NCBI GenBank assembly: GCA_022567555.1
Contig: JADFGT010000017.1
Location: 1 to 37,692, forward strand
Direction: 5' to 3'
DNA: 37,692 nt
DNA from: Armatimonadota bacterium
GTDB lineage: Bacteria; Armatimonadota; Fimbriimonadia; Fimbriimonadales; ATM1
Positions 1 to 10,513 of the stretch are shown here, piece after piece; position 1 is the stretch's first letter, and each line of letters begins with the position of its first letter. Both the position numbers and the translations under genes were made by a program. Under the pieces are notes generated by a model. The model was not told the origin of the DNA. It was given only the letters and a program-made list of their open reading frames with translations, and made no database searches.

Positions 1-2
1 CG

Positions 3-416
3 GGAATGGACCAGAAAGCGGGCGAGATCGGGGACACATGGAAGGTCGAGATGCCGGGGAACATGCTTACCGGCGGCGCGGCCATCAAACTCACGGCCCG
101 GCTCGTCGGCGAAAAGATCCATAAGGGCAAGCCTGTGTACGAGATTCAGATGGGGGGCACGATCCCCATAGATACTGACCTGGCGAAGATGTTCGAGGGC
201 AATCCTAATATCGGACAGGAAATGCCCGACATGAAGATGCTGATAACGGGCACTATGAAGGTTCAGGCCCAGGTGCTCGTAGAAAAAGAGACCGGCCGCA
301 CGGTGTACATGGAGAACCTCACGACGAACGACCAGCGGATGGAAATGCCCGGTATAGGCATGACCGTGGACATGCAGGGCGCAATGAAAATGACGATGAG
401 CCTGCAGGACGCGTGA
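3..416 (+). CDS. Hypothetical protein, 5'-truncated by window edge
   Basis: The reading frame is open from the left edge of the window and stops with TGA at 414-416, so this is the C-terminal part of a longer protein. An internal ATG lies at 6, but the frame continues upstream of it and there is no sign that it is the true start. The visible 136 residues are rich in Met, Gly and Lys and alternate polar and hydrophobic residues in a beta-rich pattern, for example PVYEIQMGG and GTMKVQAQVLVEKETGRTVY. No catalytic motif is visible. The style resembles secreted or lipoprotein beta-sheet domains and is similar in flavour to the next gene, with which it overlaps by 4 bases (GTGA). The two are therefore probably translated together. 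I do not recognise the family. Confidence 0.7.
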   Translation, partial: GMDQKAGEIGDTWKVEMPGNMLTGGAAIKLTARLVGEKIHKGKPVYEIQMGGTIPIDTDLAKMFEGNPNIGQEMPDMKMLITGTMKVQAQVLVEKETGRTVYMENLTTNDQRMEMPGIGMTVDMQGAMKMTMSLQDA

Positions 417-1234
417 CGACGTTTGCGGCCGTCGTCTATTTGTGCGCGTGCGGATTAGCGCCGGCCCAGGGGCAGGGGCACGAGATCCGTTACCCGCTGG
501 AAGAGGGGACGGTCGAGTACCGTTTCCGCGGCGGCGTCGTTCGCAGTTACTACGGCTCCGTTGACGCTCCGGTCCGGCGCCGCGCGGACGTGAGCGGCGT
601 CTTTACGGTGAAAACAGAGCGCGCGGACGGCGAGTGGGTAGTCGTAGGCAGGGCCCGGGAGGCGAAGGTGACCCTTGACGGCAGGCCGGCCTCGGCCGAG
701 GTCGCTGCGGCGGTCGCGGCGGGAGTGTGGCGTCGCGCGGTCAAGGGCGGGGAAGCGGTGTACTCAGTTGACGGGAGCCCGGCTGTCCCGTCGGCGCTGA
801 ACGCGCCGCTCTGGCCGCTCGGATGGGCGCCGCTGGTTCCAAAGCGCTCTCTGCGCATCGGGGATGAGGTTGTGGTCACGTTCCACATGCCTGTGCAGGC
901 GTTTCTGGAGGATGACCCGATCGGCTCGCTCGAGGTGCCTGTCCGGCTGCTGTTTGTAGGACCGGAGCGCCAGCCTTATGGATCGGTTCAGGCGTTCAGG
1001 TTTCAGACCGAGTTCTCGGTCAACAAGAAGATACGCCATCCGGAGGGGCCGAACCTGACGCTGCGGGGCACGGTTCGGATTCTCGGCGACCTGAAGGTGA
1101 GCCGCCGTGACGGCCGGATCGAGGAGTCTACGGTGCTCATGACGGTCAGTCTGCGCCTTGAGGGGCCGGAATATGAGTTCGGGTTCTCGAAAAGCGATGC
1201 CTCGATCGCGGCCCACTTCGAGCGTGTGCGGTAA
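413..1234 (+). CDS. Secreted protein of unknown function
   Basis: This 273-residue protein starts with GTG at 413, inside the stop codon of the previous gene (GTGA overlap). The N-terminus (MTTFAAVVYLCACGLAPAQG) looks like a signal peptide with a hydrophobic core and a small-residue cleavage site. A cysteine in LCAC might serve as a lipidation site, but the lipobox is poor. The rest is beta-rich, without recognisable catalytic residues, and ends ...FGFSKSDASIAAHFERVR. Phrases such as GVFTVKTERADGEWVVVGRA and RSLRIGDEVVVTF suggest the same broad type of envelope domain as the partial upstream gene and the lipoprotein at 33944-34657. That likeness is impressionistic. It precedes ligA by 12 bases on the same strand. 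Confidence 0.75.
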   Translation: MTTFAAVVYLCACGLAPAQGQGHEIRYPLEEGTVEYRFRGGVVRSYYGSVDAPVRRRADVSGVFTVKTERADGEWVVVGRAREAKVTLDGRPASAEVAAAVAAGVWRRAVKGGEAVYSVDGSPAVPSALNAPLWPLGWAPLVPKRSLRIGDEVVVTFHMPVQAFLEDDPIGSLEVPVRLLFVGPERQPYGSVQAFRFQTEFSVNKKIRHPEGPNLTLRGTVRILGDLKVSRRDGRIEESTVLMTVSLRLEGPEYEFGFSKSDASIAAHFERVR

Positions 1235-4139
<2,905 letters not shown>

Positions 4140-4143
<4 letters not shown>

Positions 4144-5204
4144 TTCTATTCGGCGTTCTTGCGGTTGTCACAGGGGCATGCTTCGGCGATGCGGATCTCG
4201 ATTTCGCACGCCAGAGCCGGCTCTGGCTTCTCCAGAACGAGCGCATCACCGAAAGCAGCGGTGTCGCGCCCTCCAATCGGGTCGACGGCGTGTATTGGAC
4301 GCACAACGACAGTGGAGACGGCCCGAACCTTTTCGCTTTCGATGAGACGGGCAAAGACTTGGGTGTCTACACGCTGGCCGGTGTAGTCGCGCTGGATTGG
4401 GAAGACATGTCCTCGGCCGTCGTCGGCGGGAAGCAGTATCTATACGTCGGCGACATCGGCGACAATCTGGGCCGGCGGAGCGATGTCGTCGTGTATAGGA
4501 TTCCGGAGCCGGACCCGCGAGCCGGCGGCGGGAAGATAGAGAGGTTCGACACTTATCGTCTCACCTATCCCGACGGGCCGCATAATTGCGAGACGCTCTT
4601 GGTGACGCCGTCCGGCGGGATTCAACTTGTCACGAAGTCCCGCGACGGGGTGTGCGGCGTCTATGCGCTGCCCGCCCCCGCATCGAGCGGCGCTTACGAG
4701 CTGAAGCGCGTCGGCGAGTTCCGCCTTGTATCGGAGGACCCGTTCGATCGGGTGGCGACCGCCGGCGACATCAGTCCGGACGGCGGACGTGTTGTGATTC
4801 GCACGTATCGCCGGGCCCTAATCTGGACTTGGGAGCCGAGCGGGAACTGGTTTGAGATGAAGCCGGCGGTCGTATCGCTTCCGAAGGAACGGCAGGGCGA
4901 AGCGATCTGTTTCGACCGCGCGGCGAAACGGCTGGTCAGCACCAGCGAGGGTAGGCCATGCGCCGTATCCGTTACACCGCTGCCTAATGTCTCAGCGAAT
5001 GGGGCAGATGCCTACTCCGCGTCCTTGGGCGGCACATCTGCACCCAGACTTTCGGCAAGGCTGCGGATGTCCCCGACGGCGTCCTCTTCCGTGCGGCGCG
5101 GCTCCTCCTTTTTCGCCTCCTCGGTCTCCAGCTCCGCGAGAGCCGTGAGCGACTTCTTGGCCCACACAGGCTCGCGCGTTGTCTTGACTGCCACGTTGCG
5201 GTAG
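4140..5204 (+). CDS. Secreted beta-propeller-like protein; 3' end runs antisense into rpoC
   Basis: The ATG overlaps the preceding stop (ATGA). The N-terminus ([18 protein letters not shown]) is a short signal sequence, possibly lipidated at the cysteine. The body carries motifs of a secreted propeller-like family of unknown function: [46 protein letters not shown] and a TSEGRP near the expected end. Residues 1-282 look native. The last 72 codons (4986-5201) are low-complexity Ser/Arg/Ala sequence that is simply the antisense of rpoC. A TAA in another frame at 4985-4987 would end the protein directly after VTPLP if one base were restored in the CC run at 4983-4984. I suspect a lost stop codon, either real or a sequence error. 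A TATACT hexamer at 4127-4132 may give an internal, leaderless promoter. Confidence 0.75.
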
Positions 5205-8200
5205 TCGGGGAAGCCGGTGCCTGCCGGGATGAGGCGGCCGATGATCACGTTTTCCTTCAGGCCGATCAGGTCATCGGTCTTGCCGCGAACCGCCGCATCC
5301 GTCAGGACGCGGACCGTCTTCTGGGCCGAGGCGGCCGAGAGGAAAGATTCGGTTGTGAGCGCAGCCTCCGTGATGCCCTGGATGACGGCGTCGGCAGTGC
5401 CCGGCTGCGGGTCGCGCTCTTTCTCTTCACCGGACTCGGGGTCCTCGAAGGTGATCTTCTCGCCGGCCTCCCGCATCTCATGTATGCGCTCGTTTTCACG
5501 GCGGAAGGCGAACCGATCCACAGTCTGGCCGGGCAGATACTTAGTGTCGCCTGCCTCGCGTATCTTCACTTTTTTCAGCATCTGACGACAGATGACTTCC
5601 AGATGGCGGTCGTTGATGCTCACGCCGTTCGCCGTATAGAGCGCCTGGAGTTCCATTATCATGTATTCCTGCACCGCTCGGATTCCTCGGTATTCCAGCA
5701 GCGTCGCCAGGTCGAGCGGCCCTTGGGTAAGCGGGTCGCCGGCTCGAAGCTCGTCGCCATCCTTCACCATGAGAATGCGGCGCTTCGGCAGAAGGACGAT
5801 GTCAATCACCGGCGCCATCTTGATTCCCGCTTTGTGCAGTTTGTCTGCGATCGCTTTGGCGTATGGACAGCCTGCCGTGACAAGGACGTCGCCGGTTTTC
5901 GGGTGCACCATGTTCTTGGCGGCGATTAGGCCCCGGATGTCGGGCGATTTGGTCGAGAGTTCGGCTTGAATGACAACCCAGCGGCCCAACTTACCGTTCT
6001 CGATACGGATGATCTTGCCGTCGAATCTTGTGACGATGGCCTCGCCCTTCGGGGCGCGGCGCGCTTCCAGAAGGCGCTCCACGAATGGGATGCCGACGTA
6101 GTGGTAGAACGAGTGCTCCACGAGCGAGCGGCCTAACTGGCGGTTGGCGAGGCTGGTCCCGGCCGCTGGTGTAGGCGGAGGCTTCGTGGGTTCATCTTCG
6201 GTCGTGGCCGGTTTCTTCGTTACCTTCTCGGGCGGTCTTCCGCCTGTGACAGATTCGATGACATCGTTCTGCTCGCCGATAAAGTCGGGCCACTCTTCGG
6301 GCGCCAGTTGGTCGAAGCGCAAGTCGGCTTTCAACTCTTCGTGCAGAGAGCCGTACATGCGTCCGGCTTGGTTATAGCCGGTGAGTACCGAGCCGGTGGC
6401 TACACCGCCGTGGTGGAAAGTCCGCATGGTCAACTGCGACAGCGGCTCGCTCATCGTTTCGGCGGCGATAACGCCGACGGCGGAACCCAGCTCCACCGGT
6501 CTTCGGCTCGAAAGATCAAGACCGTAGCATTTCGCGCAGATGCCGCTCTCCAGATCGCAGGTCAACGGACTTCGCAGGGGCACCTGCATTTCGCCTTCAT
6601 CACCGATGTGGAAGCGGGCCTTTCTGTACCGTTTCTCCAGTTCGGCTACGGCCTTTTCCGGGTCTTCTCCGCTTTCGGCCTTCGCCCTGGCCTCGAGGTA
6701 CTGAGACTCAATACCGTCGAGGGTCGCCGCGAATTCGTCGCTGATGATCTCGCCGGCATCGAAGATGACGGCTTTCCTGCTTTTTTTCGGATCGTACAGG
6801 GTTTCGAGGGCCGTGCGGCCGCGCGTTCGTACGCTCAGTTTTTCGATCGTCTCGCCCTCATAGATCATTCGCGAGACGTATGTGCCGCTTGTGGTCCCGC
6901 AGTCCGCGCCTTTGATGACGACGTCGTGCGACACGTCCACCAGGCGGCGGGCTATGAATCCGGAGTAGCCCATTAGCAGTGCCGTATCGGTGACGCCCTT
7001 GCGCGTCCCGTACATCGAGACGAAGTATTCGAACACCCGCGAGCCGGCGAAGAGCCCCCGTCCGCCGACGATGTCGGTGATCGGCTGGTTGAAGTTGTTG
7101 CGGAACATGCCGCGAGTGGCCATCAATTGCACAAGTTGCTCTCTTGAGCCTCGGGCGCCGCTGGCCACCATCAGGCGCAGAGGGTTGAACTGAGCCATCT
7201 GGATGAGGATGCTTTCGCTCAGGCTTCCGAATGCGTCGCTCCAGATTCGCAGCAGGTGGCGGTCACGCTCATTGCGGGCGATGTGTCCCTTCTCATAACT
7301 GTTGCGAACGTCTTTGGTGGCCCTCTTGGACTCGCCTATCCTGTCCTCGATCATGTCGAGAAGTTTCGACTCGGGCTTCATCGGCTCGAATAGGGCGTCA
7401 TAATCCTTCTCTTTGCCGTTGGAGCCGTCGCGAGACAGGCCGTTTCCGTACCCCGACTGCATCAGTTGCGCGAGGCGTTTACGGTCCGAAGTCGGCGCTA
7501 TGCGTGGGTTAACGTCGGAGACGGCGATAGTGAAGCCGAACTTCGTGGCCCACTCAAACCCCAAGTGCTTCAGGTTGTCCATGAGCACGACGGTGGCCGG
7601 CGCCGTCGTCTTCGCCCGGACGGTCGTGATCAGTTCGGTCAATTTGCGCTTTCTCATCTGCGCCGTCAGCCATTCGTCGCTATGCTTCAGCGGGTAGGGC
7701 AGGATTTCATGAAAGATCATCTGCCCGGGCGTCATCTCGCGGATGACGGTTTCGAGCTCCTCGCCGTCCTTACCGTCCGTCGAGGAGACAGGGCGCTTCA
7801 GGCGCACCAGAACCGGGTCGTTTATCGGAATGCGTACGCTTGGATTGGGGTGCTGAGCCAGGAGAATCGCTTCGTCAGGCGACGTGTACACAGTCGGGGC
7901 CGGGTTCTTCTCCGGCGCCTGCTTGTGTGCGGCGATCATCGCCTCGAGTTTCGCCTTGCCGTTCGTGTCCACCATCGTCAGCCCGTATGCCCCGAGCACG
8001 ATGTCCTGCATCGGTGTCATCGTGGGCTGGCCATCCGCCGGAGAGAACAGGTTATTTGTACTGAGCATCAGCACGCGCGCCTCGGATTGCGCCGCCGCGC
8101 TGAGCGGCACGTGAACGGCCATTTGGTCTCCGTCAAAGTCGGCATTGAAGGGCGGGCAGACGAGTGGGTGCACCTGAATCGCCTTCCCATCCACCAAGAC

Positions 8201-9769
8201 CGGCTCGAACGCCTGGATGCCGAAGCGGTGCAGGGTGGGAGCGCGGTTCAGCAGCACGGGGTGGTCCTTGATGACCTCTTCCAACGCGTCCCACACCGCC
8301 GGGTGTACGCGGTCAATCATCCGCTTGGCGGTCTTGATGTTCTGCGTCAGCTTTTGGTCCACCAGCGCCTTCATCACGTATGGCTTGAAGAGCTCCAAGG
8401 CCATCTCTTTGGGGAGGCCGCACTGGTGGAGTTTCAGATGCGGGCCGACGACGATGACGGCGCGGCCCGAATAGTCCACGCGCTTACCGAGCAGGTTCTT
8501 GCGGAACCGTCCCTCTTTGCCTTTCAGCATGTCGCTGAGAGACTTGAGCGGCCGGTTGTTGCTGCCGACCACGGGCCTTGATCGCCGGCCGTTGTCGATG
8601 AGGGCGTCCGTGGCTTCCTGGAGCAACCGTTTCTCATGGTTGATGATGGATTCCGGTGCCCTGATATCGATGATTTTTTTGAGCCGGTTGTTGCGGTTGA
8701 TGATGCGCCGGTACAGGTCATTGAGGTCGGACGTTGCGAAACGGCCGCCATCAAGCTGCACCATCGGGCGCAGTTCAGGCGAGATGACGGGCATCACCTC
8801 GAGCACCATCCATTCCGGCTTTGTGCGGGCCTTGATGAGCGCTTCAGCGATCTCGAGCCGTTTGATGGACTTCGCGCGCTTGGGTCCGCTGGAACTTAGG
8901 ATCGACTGTCGCAACTCGCGCGCCGTTGAATCCAGATTGACGCGGCTAAGCAGTTCCTTCACGGCCGCCGCGCCTATTCTGGCCTTGAGCATGGTGCGGA
9001 AGTCGTTGCCGGTCCGGCGCGTTACGGCGGTGAGCATTCGATCAACGGCCCGGTACTTGTCCTCTTCGATCAGTTGGTAGTTTTCCAACTTGAAGAGCAC
9101 TTCAAGCGCAACGTCCATTTCTTTCAGGCGGTCGTCGGTGTCTCGTTGCTCCGCCTTGATGCGGTCGTTTATCGCTTTGGTGCGTTCGCGGATGATCGCC
9201 TCGTCATACTCATCCTTATTCTCTTGCAACTCTTGAGCGAACTGCGTGCGGATGTCTTCTTCCAGTTCGGCCATCTGTTGGCTGATGGCTTCCTTCTCCA
9301 GCCCGGCGGTTTCCTCGATTTGTTCCCGTCCAGCGTCGAGCCCTTCCCGGTCAATCTCAATGACCATAAAACTGCCGAAATAGACGACCTTCTCCAGGTC
9401 GCGCGGAGATAGATTGAGTATCAGGGCAACAGGAGAGGGAACCCCTTTCAGATACCAAATATGGCACACGGGTGCCGCGAGCTCGATGTGTCCCATCCGC
9501 TCGCGGCGAACCCGTGACCGTGTGATTTCAACACCGCATCGCTCACAAACGATGCCCTTGTACTTGACCTTCTTGTAGCGACCGCAGTGACACTCCCAGT
9601 CTTTGACCGGGCCGAATATGCGTTCGCAGAACAGGCCGTCGCGTTCCGGTTTGAACGTCCTATAGTTGATCGTTTCAGGCTTTTTGACTTCGCCATGCGA
9701 CCATGCGAGAATGTCTTCCGGACTCGCGATTCCAATCCGGATTCTTTTGAACAGATTTACATCCGGCAT
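5012..9769 (-). CDS. rpoC: DNA-directed RNA polymerase subunit beta' RpoC
   Basis: This is the catalytic clamp subunit of RNA polymerase, 1585 residues. An N-terminal zinc ribbon (C60, C62, C75, C78) is followed by a charged coiled-coil insertion at about 145-225 of the kind seen in Actinobacteria and relatives. The catalytic magnesium loop NADFDGDQM is at 542-550. The second zinc site is [11 protein letters not shown], and the trigger-loop sequence TMRTFHHGG begins at about 1114. Between GGVATG and [12 protein letters not shown] (1227 on) lies an extra segment of about 95 residues including a Pro/Thr/Lys-rich linker. It sits where E. coli carries SI3 but shows no obvious similarity to it. 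The AGGAGG upstream of the ATG at 9769 is unusually far away (16 bases). The gene is last in the rpoB operon and overlaps the tail of the convergent gene. Confidence 0.98.
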   Translation of the reverse strand: MPDVNLFKRIRIGIASPEDILAWSHGEVKKPETINYRTFKPERDGLFCERIFGPVKDWECHCGRYKKVKYKGIVCERCGVEITRSRVRRERMGHIELAAPVCHIWYLKGVPSPVALILNLSPRDLEKVVYFGSFMVIEIDREGLDAGREQIEETAGLEKEAISQQMAELEEDIRTQFAQELQENKDEYDEAIIRERTKAINDRIKAEQRDTDDRLKEMDVALEVLFKLENYQLIEEDKYRAVDRMLTAVTRRTGNDFRTMLKARIGAAAVKELLSRVNLDSTARELRQSILSSSGPKRAKSIKRLEIAEALIKARTKPEWMVLEVMPVISPELRPMVQLDGGRFATSDLNDLYRRIINRNNRLKKIIDIRAPESIINHEKRLLQEATDALIDNGRRSRPVVGSNNRPLKSLSDMLKGKEGRFRKNLLGKRVDYSGRAVIVVGPHLKLHQCGLPKEMALELFKPYVMKALVDQKLTQNIKTAKRMIDRVHPAVWDALEEVIKDHPVLLNRAPTLHRFGIQAFEPVLVDGKAIQVHPLVCPPFNADFDGDQMAVHVPLSAAAQSEARVLMLSTNNLFSPADGQPTMTPMQDIVLGAYGLTMVDTNGKAKLEAMIAAHKQAPEKNPAPTVYTSPDEAILLAQHPNPSVRIPINDPVLVRLKRPVSSTDGKDGEELETVIREMTPGQMIFHEILPYPLKHSDEWLTAQMRKRKLTELITTVRAKTTAPATVVLMDNLKHLGFEWATKFGFTIAVSDVNPRIAPTSDRKRLAQLMQSGYGNGLSRDGSNGKEKDYDALFEPMKPESKLLDMIEDRIGESKRATKDVRNSYEKGHIARNERDRHLLRIWSDAFGSLSESILIQMAQFNPLRLMVASGARGSREQLVQLMATRGMFRNNFNQPITDIVGGRGLFAGSRVFEYFVSMYGTRKGVTDTALLMGYSGFIARRLVDVSHDVVIKGADCGTTSGTYVSRMIYEGETIEKLSVRTRGRTALETLYDPKKSRKAVIFDAGEIISDEFAATLDGIESQYLEARAKAESGEDPEKAVAELEKRYRKARFHIGDEGEMQVPLRSPLTCDLESGICAKCYGLDLSSRRPVELGSAVGVIAAETMSEPLSQLTMRTFHHGGVATGSVLTGYNQAGRMYGSLHEELKADLRFDQLAPEEWPDFIGEQNDVIESVTGGRPPEKVTKKPATTEDEPTKPPPTPAAGTSLANRQLGRSLVEHSFYHYVGIPFVERLLEARRAPKGEAIVTRFDGKIIRIENGKLGRWVVIQAELSTKSPDIRGLIAAKNMVHPKTGDVLVTAGCPYAKAIADKLHKAGIKMAPVIDIVLLPKRRILMVKDGDELRAGDPLTQGPLDLATLLEYRGIRAVQEYMIMELQALYTANGVSINDRHLEVICRQMLKKVKIREAGDTKYLPGQTVDRFAFRRENERIHEMREAGEKITFEDPESGEEKERDPQPGTADAVIQGITEAALTTESFLSAASAQKTVRVLTDAAVRGKTDDLIGLKENVIIGRLIPAGTGFPDYRNVAVKTTREPVWAKKSLTALAELETEEAKKEEPRRTEEDAVGDIRSLAESLGADVPPKDAE

Positions 9770-9802
9770 ACTGTGTTGATCACTGCCTCCTATACGGGGG
9801 CC

Positions 9803-9850
9803 TTACTTCTTCTTACGCTTACGCGGCCGTCCTCGCCTTTTAGCGGCCCT
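9803..9850 (-). other. In-frame AT-hook coding remnant beyond the stop
   Basis: The frame of the basic protein continues directly after its TAA (9851-9853). It reads RAAKRRGRPRKRKKK before a second TAA at 9803-9805. It repeats the AT-hook core RGRPRK found just before the first stop. Either a point mutation (for example AAA to TAA) shortened the protein by 16 residues, or the stop is sometimes read through. The remnant leaves 33 bases before the rpoC start. Confidence 0.6.
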
Positions 9851-10465
9851 TTACTTGGTCGCCGCCTTCCTCGGCCTGCCGCGCTTGGCGGCCTTCTTGC
9901 GCCGCTTGCGCCTCTTGACCTTGGCCTTCGGCGCGGCAGCCTTCTTAGCCGCCCTCTTCTTGCGTCGCTTACGCCTCTTTACCTTGGCCTTCGGCGCGGC
10001 AGCCTTCTTGGCCGCCCTCTTCTTGCGTCGCTTACGCCTCTTTACCTTGGCCTTCGGCGCGGCAGCCTTCTTAGCCGCCTTCTTGCGTCGCTTACGCCTC
10101 TTTACCTTGGCCTTCGGCGGGGCGGCCTTCTTAGCTGCCTTCTTCTTGCGTCGCTTACGCCTCTTGACCTTGGCCTTCGGCGCGGCAGCCTTCTTGGCCT
10201 TCCTCTTCACCTTTCGCTTGGCCTTCCTGGCTGCCATGGAGACCGCGGTTCCCGCGGCCAGTGATCCATCCAGTTCCAGTTCCACCAAGGTCAGGCAGGA
10301 GGAGTTGATGAAGTGAGACCCATCCGTGCCTTTGACTTCAATTAGGCTCGCACCAGCGTCTATGCGTTTGCGCACGCTGGTGACCATCAGTTTGGCGCCC
10401 CGGTCTGTCGCGACCGGGACGGTCATCTCGGACCCACCTTCGAACACGAATCTTACTCTTGGCAT
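9851..10465 (-). CDS. Histone H1-like basic repeat protein with C-terminal AT-hook, between rpoB and rpoC
   Basis: The 204-residue protein has two parts. Residues 1-70 form a small beta-type domain (MPRVRFVFEGG, GASLIEVKGTDGSHFINSS, TLVELELDG) with normal composition. Residues 77-204 are almost only Lys, Arg, Ala, Pro and Val, with five tandem units of 20-21 residues built on KKAAAPKAKVKRRKRRKK. The very C-terminus is KRGRPRKAATK, a classical AT-hook core that in other proteins binds the minor groove of AT-rich DNA. The ATG at 10465 has a GGAG 11 bases upstream. The gene sits 48 bases after rpoB and 81 before rpoC on the same strand, so it is co-transcribed with RNA polymerase. A nucleoid or transcription-linked DNA- or RNA-binding role is inference. 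The tail resembles bacterial H1-like proteins, and I do not recognise the N-terminal domain. Confidence 0.85.
   Translation of the reverse strand: MPRVRFVFEGGSEMTVPVATDRGAKLMVTSVRKRIDAGASLIEVKGTDGSHFINSSCLTLVELELDGSLAAGTAVSMAARKAKRKVKRKAKKAAAPKAKVKRRKRRKKKAAKKAAPPKAKVKRRKRRKKAAKKAAAPKAKVKRRKRRKKRAAKKAAAPKAKVKRRKRRKKRAAKKAAAPKAKVKRRKRRKKAAKRGRPRKAATK
9887..10195 (-). repeat. Tandem repeat, five 60-63 base units, within coding sequence
   Basis: Five nearly identical units encode residues 91-193 of the basic protein. Two units lack one codon (60 instead of 63 bases), so all length changes keep the frame. The high nucleotide identity between units suggests recent expansion or ongoing homogenisation. 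Confidence 0.9.
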
Positions 10466-10513
10466 GTCTTTGCGTTCTCCGTTCCGGGATGCAAATGGCC
10501 ATCCCTGGTGTTT

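Noticed and set aside
7466-8581. 371-codon plus-strand frame within rpoC
   Set aside because: It is a shadow of rpoC with repeated His/Arg/Val antisense composition and no recognisable domain.
9887-10195. Possible CRISPR-like array in the rpoB-rpoC spacer
   Set aside because: The repeats are contiguous, without unique spacers, and encode a coherent basic protein in one frame.
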